Of a stretch of DNA of 64,000 nt, positions 1 to 11,086 are shown in pieces. The stretch's first letter is position 1, and every line of letters begins with the position of its first letter. Origin of the DNA: Biscogniauxia marginata (taxonomy: Eukaryota > Ascomycota > Sordariomycetes > Xylariales > Xylariaceae); NCBI GenBank assembly GCA_022695795.1, contig MU404099.1:1-64000 (forward strand). Direction: 5' to 3'. The notes under the pieces were generated by a model, which saw only the letters and a program-made list of their open reading frames with translations, ran no database searches and was not told where the DNA came from. A program made the translations under genes and the position numbers.

Positions 1-3000
1 AGAATTACTTGCGATACTTATCTCGTAACTTGTAATGGTTAACTCCTCTTATTTCTAATCCTAATAAAGCGTGTTTATCTCGAAATTTATTCGTGAATTA
101 TTTCTTTTAAGTTAATTTATTCCTAAAATCATATTATGATTTAATATATATATAATATTAAGAATAACTTATTTAAAATGTTTTTAAATAGTTATCGAGA
201 AAGGAATTATTTCTTTTAATACCTTATTATTCTTATAACTAAATATACTTCTTTTAAAGTTTTATAGCTTATATAGACTTTATTTATATACTTATAATAT
301 TTTATTTTTTTAAGTTACCTTTATTAAGACATAACTTTTATTTACTTTTAAGTTTATTAAGGCTTTATATTCCTTTTTATTATACTTAACTTTAGTTATA
401 ATAATGTTATTAAGTCTCGATTAGACTTTATATAAGGACTTGTTATTTATAGCTTCTCGCTGCCTTACTAGCGAGAGCCTTTGCCGTTTTTTGGTTTTCT
501 ACGTCCCTTCTTTTTTGGTTTTTTTTTAGTTGTTATAACCCGGATGTCTCTCCATTCTTGGGCTTTCATAGAAGCGTGTTTCTAGTAATTATTACTTAGA
601 TAGTTTCTTTAATTACTTTTTACGTAATAAGGAGTAAAAGGTTTATTCTTTATATAAAACCTTATATATTAAAACTTTAATTTTTCTTTAAAGGCCTTTT
701 TATAACTTAAGTTTATTTTATTAACTTAGAATTTTTTAAAGTTTTAAATTATTCTCGAATAAAACGAATAATTATTAAGTTTATTTATTAGAGGTATTTC
801 GATGTTTTCCTTTAAATTTATATTAATTTCTAGAAGTTTTCCTTCTTTCTTGAGGTATGCTTTAATGATTCGTTTATAGCCCCATTTAATTGCATGTGTT
901 TTTACTTATTATTTTATTAAGTGTTTCTTTATAAAGCCGAATAAACCGGTATCGTATTTAGTTCGTTTTTCGAGCCATTATAAAAGATATAGTCCCTTTT
1001 ATAATTCCCATAATTCTTTTTTAATCTCGTCTTTTTTAAAACCTGCTTTGAGTAAGTCGTGTACGTTGCATAGTACTAAGGTGTAACACATATAACCCTT
1101 AATAATTACTTTATTACTTCTTTCGGAATCGAGGTAAAGATAATATGCTCGAGGAAAATGTGGCTAACGTAAGGTGTTATTACAAATACATTTATTTTCT
1201 TTCGTGTCGTTACTTTCTAGTTCTTAAGAATAATAACCGGCTTTATCCTTAAAACTTTTATGTACTTAATAAGCGTTATTAATATAAAAACTCCAATATA
1301 ACGATATATGTTTTTTTGAGCCTTAATAAATATTATAACTATCATCTATATAAAACCTTTAGTTTAAGCTATTATATTAGCTTTTTCCCTAATAAGTTTC
1401 GCATTTGTCGTTTTTATAGTGGCTTTAATATAAATCACTATGGTTTAACTTAATTCTTAAGTCGTATCTTAACTTATAGTTATTACACATATATAGTAGT
1501 TCGCCTTTATTATATTTTTATTTAGCTTGTTTTAATATGAGATATTTTAAATATGAGTAGTTATCTTTTAAATAATCTTTGCGATTAATTTAATAAGATT
1601 TATAAACTCCTTTTATAAAGGTTTCCTTAATCTTTTCTGCCTTAATAGTGCCGATAATAAATACTTGGTTTATTTTTTTGTTATTTTCGAATTAAACCCT
1701 TGCCTCGGCGACTCTTTTCTCGGGTTAAAAAATCCCTTTTATTCTTGGTTTTTATTTCTTAGGACTTCGGTACTCGTTTTTATAATGTTTTTTCTTTTTA
1801 TAATTAAAATACTTAATAGTTAATTTATCTCGTTTTTTTTATTCTTTTTAAATAACGTTAATTTTAATGGGGTTTGACTTGGTTTTAATGCCTTTCTTGG
1901 TTTCGGCACCGCTTTTATGATTTCCTCTTTTTAGCTAATCGCTATTCTTTCGTTATATCGTTTTTTTCTTTTTAAGGTACCGTTCGAAGTTCTCGTTATT
2001 AATAGTAATTACTATTATAACGTAGTTATTAAACTTTCTTAGGTTTCTTTCTTTATATAAGTTTATTTTATATAACTCATTTTTTATATGGTTTTTTAAT
2101 TCTTGATAAAATAAGTAGTATAAGCTTTTAATAAGTAGTTATAATTAATTTGCGAGTTTTTTAAACTTAATAACGTAATTTAAAGCCTTTTTATTTTGTC
2201 GTAATTTATAAAGTCGAGCTTCGGCTTATTACTTAAGGATTAAATTGCCGAATATAAACTTAAGTTGTTTTTTAAACTCCTTATAATTTTTGAAGACTTT
2301 TTTCGTGTTTTTTTAGGCGTTTAATCCGTTTTCTAGATGATTTTTTAACATTAATTAAAACCAGGTTAAGGCGGTTCCGGCGAGAAGCTAGAATACCGTG
2401 AAAACCTTTTATTCCTTAATAATAATCGTTTTATAATAGAACCGTAAATAGGTTCCAGCTTGGATTAGAAATCCTTTTAAATCGCTTAACCTATTATATT
2501 TATTAGGTGTAATTAGTTTAAAACCCTTCACGTCGGGGGTTGTTATATTATTTTCGTCGTTTAAGTTGTTAAGGTTATTATCGTTTAAGGGTGGTTACTT
2601 GTCTTTAGGAGGTAAGGGTTATTTTGTTTATTTGTCTTCTTTTTTAAGTATTTCTTTTTTCTCCTTTTCTTCTTTCTTAAATAATTCTTTTTGTTAAGCT
2701 TTTAAGATGTCCTCTTATGACTCTTTTTTAGTTATAATTATAATAAACTTTTGTGTTGGTTTTTTTAAACCTTTTGGTTATACCGTAAAAGGACTTAAAG
2801 CTTTTATTTAAGAGCTTATTAATTGTTATTTTTTTATTTATTTATTTTTTTGTTGCTTTTTGGTTTTAAGGGGTATACTTATCCTAGGACTGTTTAATTA
2901 AAAGTCCCTTCTCTTGAACCAATATTAAGCATTAATTAAAGAGCTATCAAAATGTGACGAACTTTCTTTATATGTTCTTAGTTAATTAACTTCACAGGTA

Positions 3001-3362
3001 AATACGTACTAGGTTTTCTTGATTTAAAGGTAATAGTGGGTTAAAATTAGTTTAATTGATTTATAATGTTATATTCGTTAAAAAGGTTTCAAGGTACTCT
3101 TATTATAATATTAAAGAGTGATTATAGTTTTAAATTAATAGCTAAGGAACTAGAATGAATAACTAGATATATAAAGAAATTTCAATTTACTTATACTTAT
3201 TTCTTTTTTCTTTAAAATAAGTGAGTTGTTAAATTGCTTTGCTAAGAGGAGCGATTTACTAAGTCACTAAATCATTAAATCGCTTTACTAAGGGGAGCGA
3301 TTCATTGATTCTCTCGTTAAACCACGTGACTAGTACGTAGTTCCATTCTAGGGTCTGTAACA
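1..3362 (-). mobile_element. Ty3/gypsy element D, 5' part (LTR, gag, start of pol), RIP-mutated
   Basis: Minus-strand retroelement cut by the window start. Its 5' LTR is 2953-3362; gag runs from about 2900 towards 1000 and protease-region sequence reaches position 1. A retroviral-type zinc knuckle is visible around 1767-1811, with its Cys codons read as Tyr (Y-x2-Y-x4-H-x4-Y), as G-to-A RIP would produce. The same internal sequence recurs in copies ending near 10632 and 15331, which shows it is a repeat. All frames are full of stops, so it is dead. It sits inside the reverse transcriptase of plus-strand element C, whose sequence resumes at 3363. Its target duplication cannot be checked because the other end is outside the window. 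Confidence 0.85.
2953..3362 (-). repeat. 5' LTR of element D (type 1, 410 bp)
   Basis: Bounded on the plus strand by tgtgacgaac and ctgtaaca, the expected inverted TG..CA ends. It aligns along its length with the plus-oriented LTR at 19053-19461, including a segment with repeated gcgattta motifs. The priming site just inside it (2943-2952) reads TTTTGATAGC on the minus strand and can pair with AGCTATTAA inside this LTR (3135-3143). Confidence 0.85.
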
Positions 3363-3556
3363 GTAACGTGTTAATAAAGAAGGAAACCTAGTGTGGCGAC
3401 GAGTGATTAATTATTAACATCTTAATGAAATAACCAAGAAAAACGGGTATTTGTTATTATTAATAAAACTTATAAAAAGACAAATTAATAAAGCTTAAAT
3501 CTTTATAACACTGGACCTTTGTGATAGATATTATATGATTAAAATAACTAAGGGAC
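3363..3556 (+). mobile_element. Element C, reverse-transcriptase fragment left of the B insertion
   Basis: A 194-bp plus-strand piece of Ty3/gypsy reverse transcriptase. It reads as a decayed version of the DYRHLN..TKKNGY region followed by TLDL..YYMI, and lines up with 43320-43515 of element E. Joining 3556 to 15763 restores an alignment to E without a gap, so the 12 kb between them is an insertion. Its upstream part is missing because element D inserted at 3362/3363. Confidence 0.8.
3552..3556. repeat. Target-site duplication GGGAC, left copy
   Basis: GGGAC here is repeated at 15758-15762, directly outside the two LTRs of element B. A 5-bp duplication is typical of Ty3/gypsy integration. 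Confidence 0.85.
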
Positions 3557-3980
3557 TATAACGAACCTTTTTATATGTTCCTAGTCAACTGACTTCACAG
3601 GTAAGTACGTACTAGGTTTTCTTGATTTAAAGGTAACAGTGGGTTAAAATTAGTTCAATTAATTTCTTGTTATGTTCGTTAAAAAGGTTTCAAGGTACTT
3701 TCATTATAATATTAAAAAGTAACTATAGTTTTAAATTAATAGCTAAAAAACTAGAAAGAATAACTAGATATATAAGGAGATTCCGATTTATTTATATAAA
3801 TATCCCTTAAGACTATTATTTAGCGTACTTCCTAGTTCTCTGTATTATTTGTTAATTTTAATAAATAATGTGTGAGTTTTTTCTTAATTATCTCTTTATA
3901 ATAATAAATAATTGAGATAAAGGTTACATAATTAACACGTAATAACGTCTAAGAATAAAACTACTTTTTGATTCGTAATA
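3557..3980 (-). repeat. 3' LTR of element B (type 2)
   Basis: Begins tataacgaacc on the plus strand (RIP-altered tgtgacgaacc) and ends attcgtaata. It matches 15332-15757 throughout, including the segment around 3840-3960 that is absent from type-1 LTRs. A pyrimidine-rich stretch follows at 3981-4010, which is the complement of the polypurine tract expected next to a 3' LTR. Confidence 0.8.
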
Positions 3981-4061
3981 TTATTTCCCGTCTTTATTGT
4001 TTTTGTCTTAAAAATCAATTTTACCTTTTTTATTATTATTATATTTAATTATAATGTTTAA

Positions 4062-4706
4062 AAGAATTCTTCTTTACCGGCAAAAAAGAAATTGTTTATA
4101 AACTACCGAAGGGATAATATTATAACCATTTCTTTGTTTAGTTTTGAAGTTATACCTTGCGATCGTTATACCGAAAAGGGACTAGTGTATAGAATAATAA
4201 AGGGTTGTTCTCGATATGGGGAATGTCTAGAGGTCAATAATCGTAATTACGGAGGTAGCGAAACATCTCTTTTGTTTATATAAAACATTTCGCGTGAGAA
4301 AAAACGTTTAAACAAGGAAAAACTAGTGACGAAGGGACTTTTATTAAAGCTTTAATAAAGACATTAAAACGAGTTAAAGTATTAATAAGAGGAAATGCGA
4401 ATAGTTATTTCTTGTTTAATTTATTTACGGAAATAATAAAACTTCTTTAAAAAGCGTAAAATAAAAATGGTTTATTGTGATTACTAAAGTTTAAAAGAGT
4501 TAAAGAAATAAAAGCATGTTATAATTAAATAATAACGTCTCTTTAAAAAGTAGTAAAACATGGAGGAATCGCTGTATTAACTTGCATCCGGGTAAGGCGT
4601 GCTTACTTCGAAGGTTTTCCCCTCCTTTGACTGGTCCTAACTGGGTCACGACCCGGGTCCTCAAATCCCCCTAAGCGATTTAGGTTTTAGCGGTAAAAGT
4701 TTTTAA
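4062..4706 (+). pseudogene. Antisense accessory ORF of element B, Zn2Cys6-like, RIP-degraded
   Basis: This reading frame runs opposite to B, between the end of its chromodomain and its 3' LTR. It reads PCDRYTEKGLVY, continues GCSRYGEC and has a final Tyr eight residues on. The six Cys/Tyr positions are spaced x2, x6, x8, x2, x7, the same as in elements C and E and within the fungal Zn(II)2Cys6 consensus (C-x2-C-x6-C-x5-12-C-x2-C-x6-8-C). A Lys/Glu-rich, helix-prone stretch follows, then a tail ending GFSGKSF-stop, like the tails of the other two copies. Several in-frame stops break it after about 4281. The 3' part (4558-4680) is GC-normal and barely mutated. The true start is unclear; 4062 is only the first codon after an upstream stop. 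Confidence 0.65.
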
Positions 4707-4719
4707 GTTTATTTGTTAA

Positions 4720-7700
4720 ATTCTTTAAATGTTTAAGTGGTTTTTAAGTATTTTTCTCGGGTGGGTAACCTTCTTATTTAATAAAATATTGCAATTAACT
4801 TCCGATTCGTTTTAAATCTAGTATTTTTTCTACTTCGTACTTATTAAGGTTTTCTTTAAATTTTAGTTGGTTTTTTAGTATGGCGTTATTTAATGCTGGT
4901 TCTAGGAGCGAAACATGAAATATAAGATGTATTCTAGATCTTTTTAATAATGTTAACTTGTAATTAACTTTTAAAATAACCTCTTTAATTTTATATAGTC
5001 CTAATTTTTTAAATTTTAGTTTTTCGCTAGGTCGTTTTGTTTTAATTTAGGGTGTTTTTAATATTATGCCTTGTCGTTAGCGAAGTAAGTAAACTATGTT
5101 TTTTCTTTTAAGAATTAGTTTTTTAATTCTTTTTTTATTATAGTACTTTGTTATTTTATCTTAAATAAATTGTAATTCTTTTTATAACCGTTGTTATACT
5201 GCTTAGATTTTTTTGGATAGTACTTCTACTCTCGGGGCCTTTATTTCGACTCTTGGTGCTTTTGTGAGTTTAATCGATTATCTTTAGATTTCTGTTTTTT
5301 GTTTGTATACTGCTTTATATGGTGATATCTTTATATTCTCGTTAATCGAAGTGTTATATGTTATTTAGGCTATTAGTAGTAATTTTACTTAGTTATTTAT
5401 TTCCTAGTTGATATAGCTTCGTAAATATTATTTTATTATTTAGTTTAGTTTTTTTGTTTGTTTGTTTGTTTAGGGGTGATATGTTGTAAATAACTTTTAT
5501 TTAATTCTTATTCGTTTTATTAGGTTGATTTAAAATTTTAATGTGAATAACTTGTCTTTATTTAAAATAACGCGTTTTAATAACCCATATTTATTAACGT
5601 ATTCTCTTAGGAAACTAAAAGCTAATTATTTTGCTATGTTTAATTCATTGAATAGTAAGAAGTAGGCGTATTTCGTAAGTTTATCGACGATTATTTATAT
5701 ACTGTTATAAGGTACTCCTATAGTAAGATCTTTTGACTTTAAGAGTTTCACTACGAAGTCCCATGCAATTATATTTTATGTTTTATTAAGTATCTAGGTT
5801 GGTTATAGTAGTTTATATGGTTTATGTCGTGATACTTTAGCCTTATTATAAATGTTATAATTCTTTATAATTCTTTTAATTGTTTATCGTATTCCTGGAA
5901 AGTCGAATTTCTCTTAAAGTTGTTTTACCGTTTTGAAAATCCCTTGGTGGCTATATAGAGGATATTCGTGAAATTCTTTAACGAATTCGTTTTATACTTA
6001 TTTTAGTACGTATACCTTTTCCTTATATAAGAGAAATTCGTCGCTAAATCCTTATTAAGATTGTAATTGTTTTTCCTTTTAACTATAATTTTCCTTAAAA
6101 CGTTGTTTTTAGTTTTTTATATTAATTTATATGTAAGTTAATACAACTAATTTATTATTTTGTTGTTTAAATATCTAGATATTTCTTTTGTTGATTTTTG
6201 ATTCATAATCTCCTTTTTTGCTAAGAAGATCTACTTAGATATTTTCTTTTTTTTTAATATGCTGGATTTTGAAATTAAATCTAAATAAGAAAATTATTTA
6301 ACGTTCGTGTTTCTAGTTAAATGTTTATGTTATTATAAATCGTGTAAGGTTTTTATGGTTTAAATAAATATCGATAAGTTTTTTGGTTTTGTTAAGTTAT
6401 GGTTCTTATTCTTTTAGTGCTTTAATAATTGTTAATAGTTCCTTATTATAAATTTAATAGTTTAGTTTAGTATTATGTAGTGCTTTAAATAGGTACGCGA
6501 TTAGGTATTATTTTCTATTGTTTTTTAGCTGCTTTAAGACTGCTCTAATAGCGAAATCTAAGGCGTTTATCCTTAGTTGTTTCTTTTTATTTTCGTTTAG
6601 AAGTTTATATATAACCTCGCTAGTTACAACTTCCTTTAACTACTAAAAAGCCTATTTAGTTTTTTAGTAAAATGGAAAGCTTTTTTTGTTTTTGCTAGGG
6701 TAGTTAGTTCCGTTAATGGTTTAGTAATACGCCTGAAATCCTTAATAAGTTATTTAACATAGTTAATAAAGCCAAGAAATGCGTGTATGTTTGTGACATT
6801 CTTGGGTTCTAGCTAATTCTTAACTGTTGCTATTTTTCTTTTTTAAATGCGAATTTCTTTTAGATTTATTATAAACCTTAAATAATTTAGTTTCTTAATA
6901 TGCCATTTGTTTTTAGTCGGATAAATAAGTAGGTTTGCTTTTTTTAGGGTTTTTAACACTTGTTTTATATGTTTTTTATATTTTTTCTCGTTTTTTAAGT
7001 AAATCAATATATCGTTTAAGTAAATGAATATAAATTTATCTAGAAACCTATAAAGGATTATTATAATTATATATTAAAATGTAGCGGGCGCGTTAGTAAG
7101 TCTAAATGGCATAACTTTGTATTTATAATATTTATATATCGTTTAAAAGGCTATATATTATTTATGTCCCTTGGCCATTCTAATTATATAGTATTTATCG
7201 CGAAGGTTTAATGCTATGAAGATTTGGGCCTTGCTAATTTGTCTTTTTATGAGTTTTATTAATAGTAACGAATACCCGTTTTTCTTGGTTATTTTATTAA
7301 GGTGTCGGTAGTCGATCACTCGTTTTTATACTAAGTTTCCTTCTTTATTAACACGTTATTTCCTATTTTTATCGACTTTAAGTATTATAATTACTGGGTA
7401 TTTTGACGAGGATTTAAATTCTCGAATATATTCTTTATCGAGATCCTCCTAAATTCCCTTTTATAGTGCTTTTTGTTTTTCTTGATTTATAAGATATATT
7501 AAGAATAATTTTAGTTGTTTTTCTTTTTTAAAGTAAATTTAATGATTTTATTAGTTATGTTTTAGTAATTCTTTTTTTGTTTTATTTTTAAATAATTTAT
7601 AAAAATAGAGGTATTTACGTGGTACTTTTTTCGTTAGATTTTCAGGTTTAGTTACTCGAATTATATAGGTAATATGTTTCGTTTTTATATCCGTTTCTCT
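4720..7700 (-). pseudogene. Gypsy pol (reverse transcriptase to chromodomain), A/B hybrid
   Basis: Degraded pol read on the minus strand. The reverse-transcriptase catalytic box reads YLND at 7011-7022 (YLDD expected; D-to-N fits RIP). RNase H follows near 6700-6300. An integrase HHCC domain is recognisable near 5950, where the complement reads a YSHQG-like motif. A chromodomain with a YEVEKIL-like start lies near 4840-4720. Stops are frequent. The protein families are clear, but whether a given segment came from A or B is not determinable by eye, because the crossover lies somewhere in shared sequence. Confidence 0.75.
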
Positions 7701-10632
7701 AGAGTTACTTGCGGTACTTATCTCGTAATTCGTAGTGGTTAACTCCTCCTGTTTTTGATTTTAATAAAGCGTGTTTACCTCGAAATTTATTCGTGAATTA
7801 CTTTTTTTAAGCTAATTTATTCCTAAAATCATGTCGTGATTTAATATATATGCAATATTAAGAATAATTTATTTAAAATATCCTTAAATAGTTACCGAGA
7901 GAGGAATTATTTCTCTTAACACTTTATTATTCTCGTAACTAGACATGTTTTTTTTAAAGTTTTATAGCTTATATAGACTTTATTTATATACCTATAATAT
8001 TCTGTTTTTTTAGGTTATTTTTATTGAAATATAGTTTTTGTTTATTCTTGAATTTATTAAGGCTTTATACTTCCTTTTATTATACTTAACTCTAGTTATA
8101 ATAATATTATTAAGTCTTAACTAGACTTTATATAAAGATTTATTATTTATGGCTTCTCGCTGCTTTATTAGCGAGAGCCTTTACCGTTTTTTGGTTTTTT
8201 ACGTCCCTTCCTTTTTAGTTTTCTTTTAGTTATTGTAGCCCGGATGTCCTTTTATTTTTAGGCTTTTATAGAAACGTGTTTCTAGCAATTATTACTTAAA
8301 TAGTTTCTTTAATTACCCTTTACGTAATAAGGGGTAAAAGGTTTATTCTTTATATAGAATTTTACACATTAAAACTTTAATTTTTCTTCGAGAGTTTTTT
8401 TGTAGCTTAAGTCCGTTTTATTAACTTGGAATTTTTTAAAGTTCTAAATTATCTTTAAATAAAAGGAGTAATTACTGAGTTTGCTTATTAGGGGTATCTC
8501 GATATCTCTTCTTAAGTTTATATTGATTTCTAGGAGTTTCCCTTCTTTTTTGAAATATGTTTTAGTGATTTATTTATAGCTTTATTTAGTCGCACGTGTT
8601 TTTGCTTGCTGCTTTGTTAAGTGTTTCTTTATAAAGCCGAATAAATTAATGTCGTATTTAGTTCGTTTTTCGAGTTATTATGGAAAATATAATCCCTTTT
8701 ATAATTCCTATAATTCTTTATTTATTTCGTCTTTTTTAAAACCTGCTTCAAGCAAGTCGTGTATGTTGCATAGTACCGAGGTGTAATACATATAATTTTT
8801 AATTATTGCTTCGTAGCTTTTTTTAGAGCTTAAGCGAAAATAACATGCTTTAAGGTAATGTGGCTATCGTGGGGTGTTATTATAAATACACTTATTTTTT
8901 TTCGTGTCGTTACTCTCTAGTTTTTAAGGATAATAACCGGCTCTATCTTTAGAACTTTTATGTACTTAATAAATGTCGTTAGTATAAAAGCTTTAATATA
9001 ACGATGTATATTCCCTTAAGCTTTAATAGATATTATAATTATTATTTATATAAAGCTTCTAATTTAGGCTATTATGTTGGCTTTTCCTTTAGTGGGTTTC
9101 GCATTTATCGTTTTTATAGTGGCTTTAATATAGATCACTATAGTTTAACTTAATTCTTAAGTCGTATCCCAGCTTATAATTATTATATATATATAGTAAT
9201 TCGCCTTCGTTATATCTTTATTTGGCTTATTTTAATGTAAAATGTTTTAAATATAAGTGGTTATCCTTTAAGCAGTTTTTATGGTTAACTTAATAAGATT
9301 TATAAATTCTTTTTATAAAAGCCTCTTTAATTTTTTTTGCCTTAATAGTGTTAATAGTAAATACTTGATTTATTTCTTTATTATTTTTAAATTAAACCTT
9401 TACTTTAACGATTCTTTTCTCGAGTTAAGGAATTCCTCTTATTCTTAGTTCCTGTTTCTTAAGACTTCGGCACTTGTTCTTATAATGTCTTTTTTTTTTA
9501 TAGTTAAAACATTTAATAGTTAATTTATCTCGTTTCTTTCGTTCTTTTTAAATAACGTTAATTTTAATGGGATTTGATTTTGTTTTAATGCCTTTTTTGG
9601 TTCCAGTACCGCTTTTATGATTTCCTTTTTTTAGCTGGTCGCTATTCCTTCGTTATATTGTTTTTTTCTTTTTAAAGTACCGTTCAAAGTTCTCGTTATT
9701 AATAGTAATTGCCATTATAACGTAGTTATTAAACTTTTCTAGGTTCCTTTCTTTATATAAATTTATCTTATACAACTTATCTTTTATATAGTTTTTTAAC
9801 CCTTAATAAAATAAGTAATACAGGTTTTTAATAAGTAGTTATAATTGACTTGCGAGTTTTTTAAACTTAATAACGTAATTTAAAGCCTTCTTATTTTATC
9901 GTAGTTTATAAAGTTAAGCTTCGACTTATTACTTAAGAATTAAATTGCTAAATATAGACCTAAGTTGTTTTTCAAACTCCTTATAATTTTTGAAGATTTT
10001 TTTCGTGTCTTTTTGGGCGTTTGATCCGTTTTTTAAATAATCTTTTAACACTAGTTAAAACTAGGTTAAGGCGGTTTTAACAAGGAGCTGGGATATCGTG
10101 AAAACCTTTTATTCCTTAGTAGTAATCGTTTTATAATAAAATCGTAAGTAGGTTCCAGCTTAGATTAGAAATCCTTCTAAATCGTTTAACCCATTATATT
10201 TACTAGGTGTAATTAGTTTAAAACCCTTTACGTCGAGAGTTGTTATATTATTATTATCGTTCGAGTTATTAAGGTCGCTATCGTTTAAGGGTGATTGGGG
10301 TTATCTTGCTTATTTGTCTTCTTCCTTAGGCATTTTTTCCTCCTTCTCTTCTTTTTCCTTAAATGCTTCTTCTTACTGATTTTCCGAGATGTCCTTTTAT
10401 AACTCTTTTTTAGTTACAACTATAATAAACTTTTATATTAGTTTTTTTAAACCTTTTAGTTATATCGTAAAAAGACCTAAAGCTTTCGTTTAAAAGCTTG
10501 TTAATTATTGTTTTTTTTTTGTTTTTTTTTGTTACCTTTTGGTTTTAGGGGGCATGTTTGTCCTAGGATTATTTCGACTAAAAGTCCCTCCTTTTAAACT
10601 AATGTTAAGCATTGATTAAAGAGCTATTAAAA
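7700..10632 (-). pseudogene. Gypsy gag and protease region of element A, RIP-degraded
   Basis: Repeats the organisation seen at 1-2952 and 12390-15331. It starts just inside the LTR at 10633 and runs down to the protease/pol junction around 7700. A CCHC zinc knuckle is visible near 9474-9516 and keeps two of its Cys codons. The frame is broken by many stops. Confidence 0.75.
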
Positions 10633-11086
10633 TGTAACGAACCTCCCTATGTGTTCCTAGTTAGCTAACTTCACAAGTAAATATATATTAGGTTTTCTTG
10701 ATTTAAAGGTAACAGTGGGTTAAAATTAGTTCAAGTGATTTATAATGTTATATTCGTTAAAGAGGTTTTAAGGTACTCTCACTATAATATTAAAAAGTGA
10801 TTATAGTTTTAAATTAATAGATAAAGAATAAAAAACTAATTATATAAAGAAATTTCAATTTATTTATACTCGTTTTTCCTTATATATACTTCTATTGTTT
10901 AGTATGTTGGATATCGGTGGATATAAAATCCCTCTATATTTATCCTTGTTAGATATAATATCCCACCATATTTACGTCACGTGAGGTTACATCATAACCA
11001 GAACGGAACCAACTTGTTCATTAATTCCTTGGTCCGTGCCACGACACCCTGGTATGGAATCCCTCCATTCCCATGGTTTCGTAACA
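10633..11086 (-). repeat. 5' LTR of element A (type 3, 454 bp) with an unmutated U3
   Basis: Plus-strand ends are tgtaacgaacc and gtttcgtaaca. The inner part (10633-10880) resembles the other LTRs and is RIP-mutated. The U3 half (about 10900-11086) matches nothing else in the window and has ordinary base composition. The flank at 11087-11091 is ttcct, immediately followed by element B RNase H sequence. No partner LTR or second ttcct copy survives at the other end. Confidence 0.75.
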
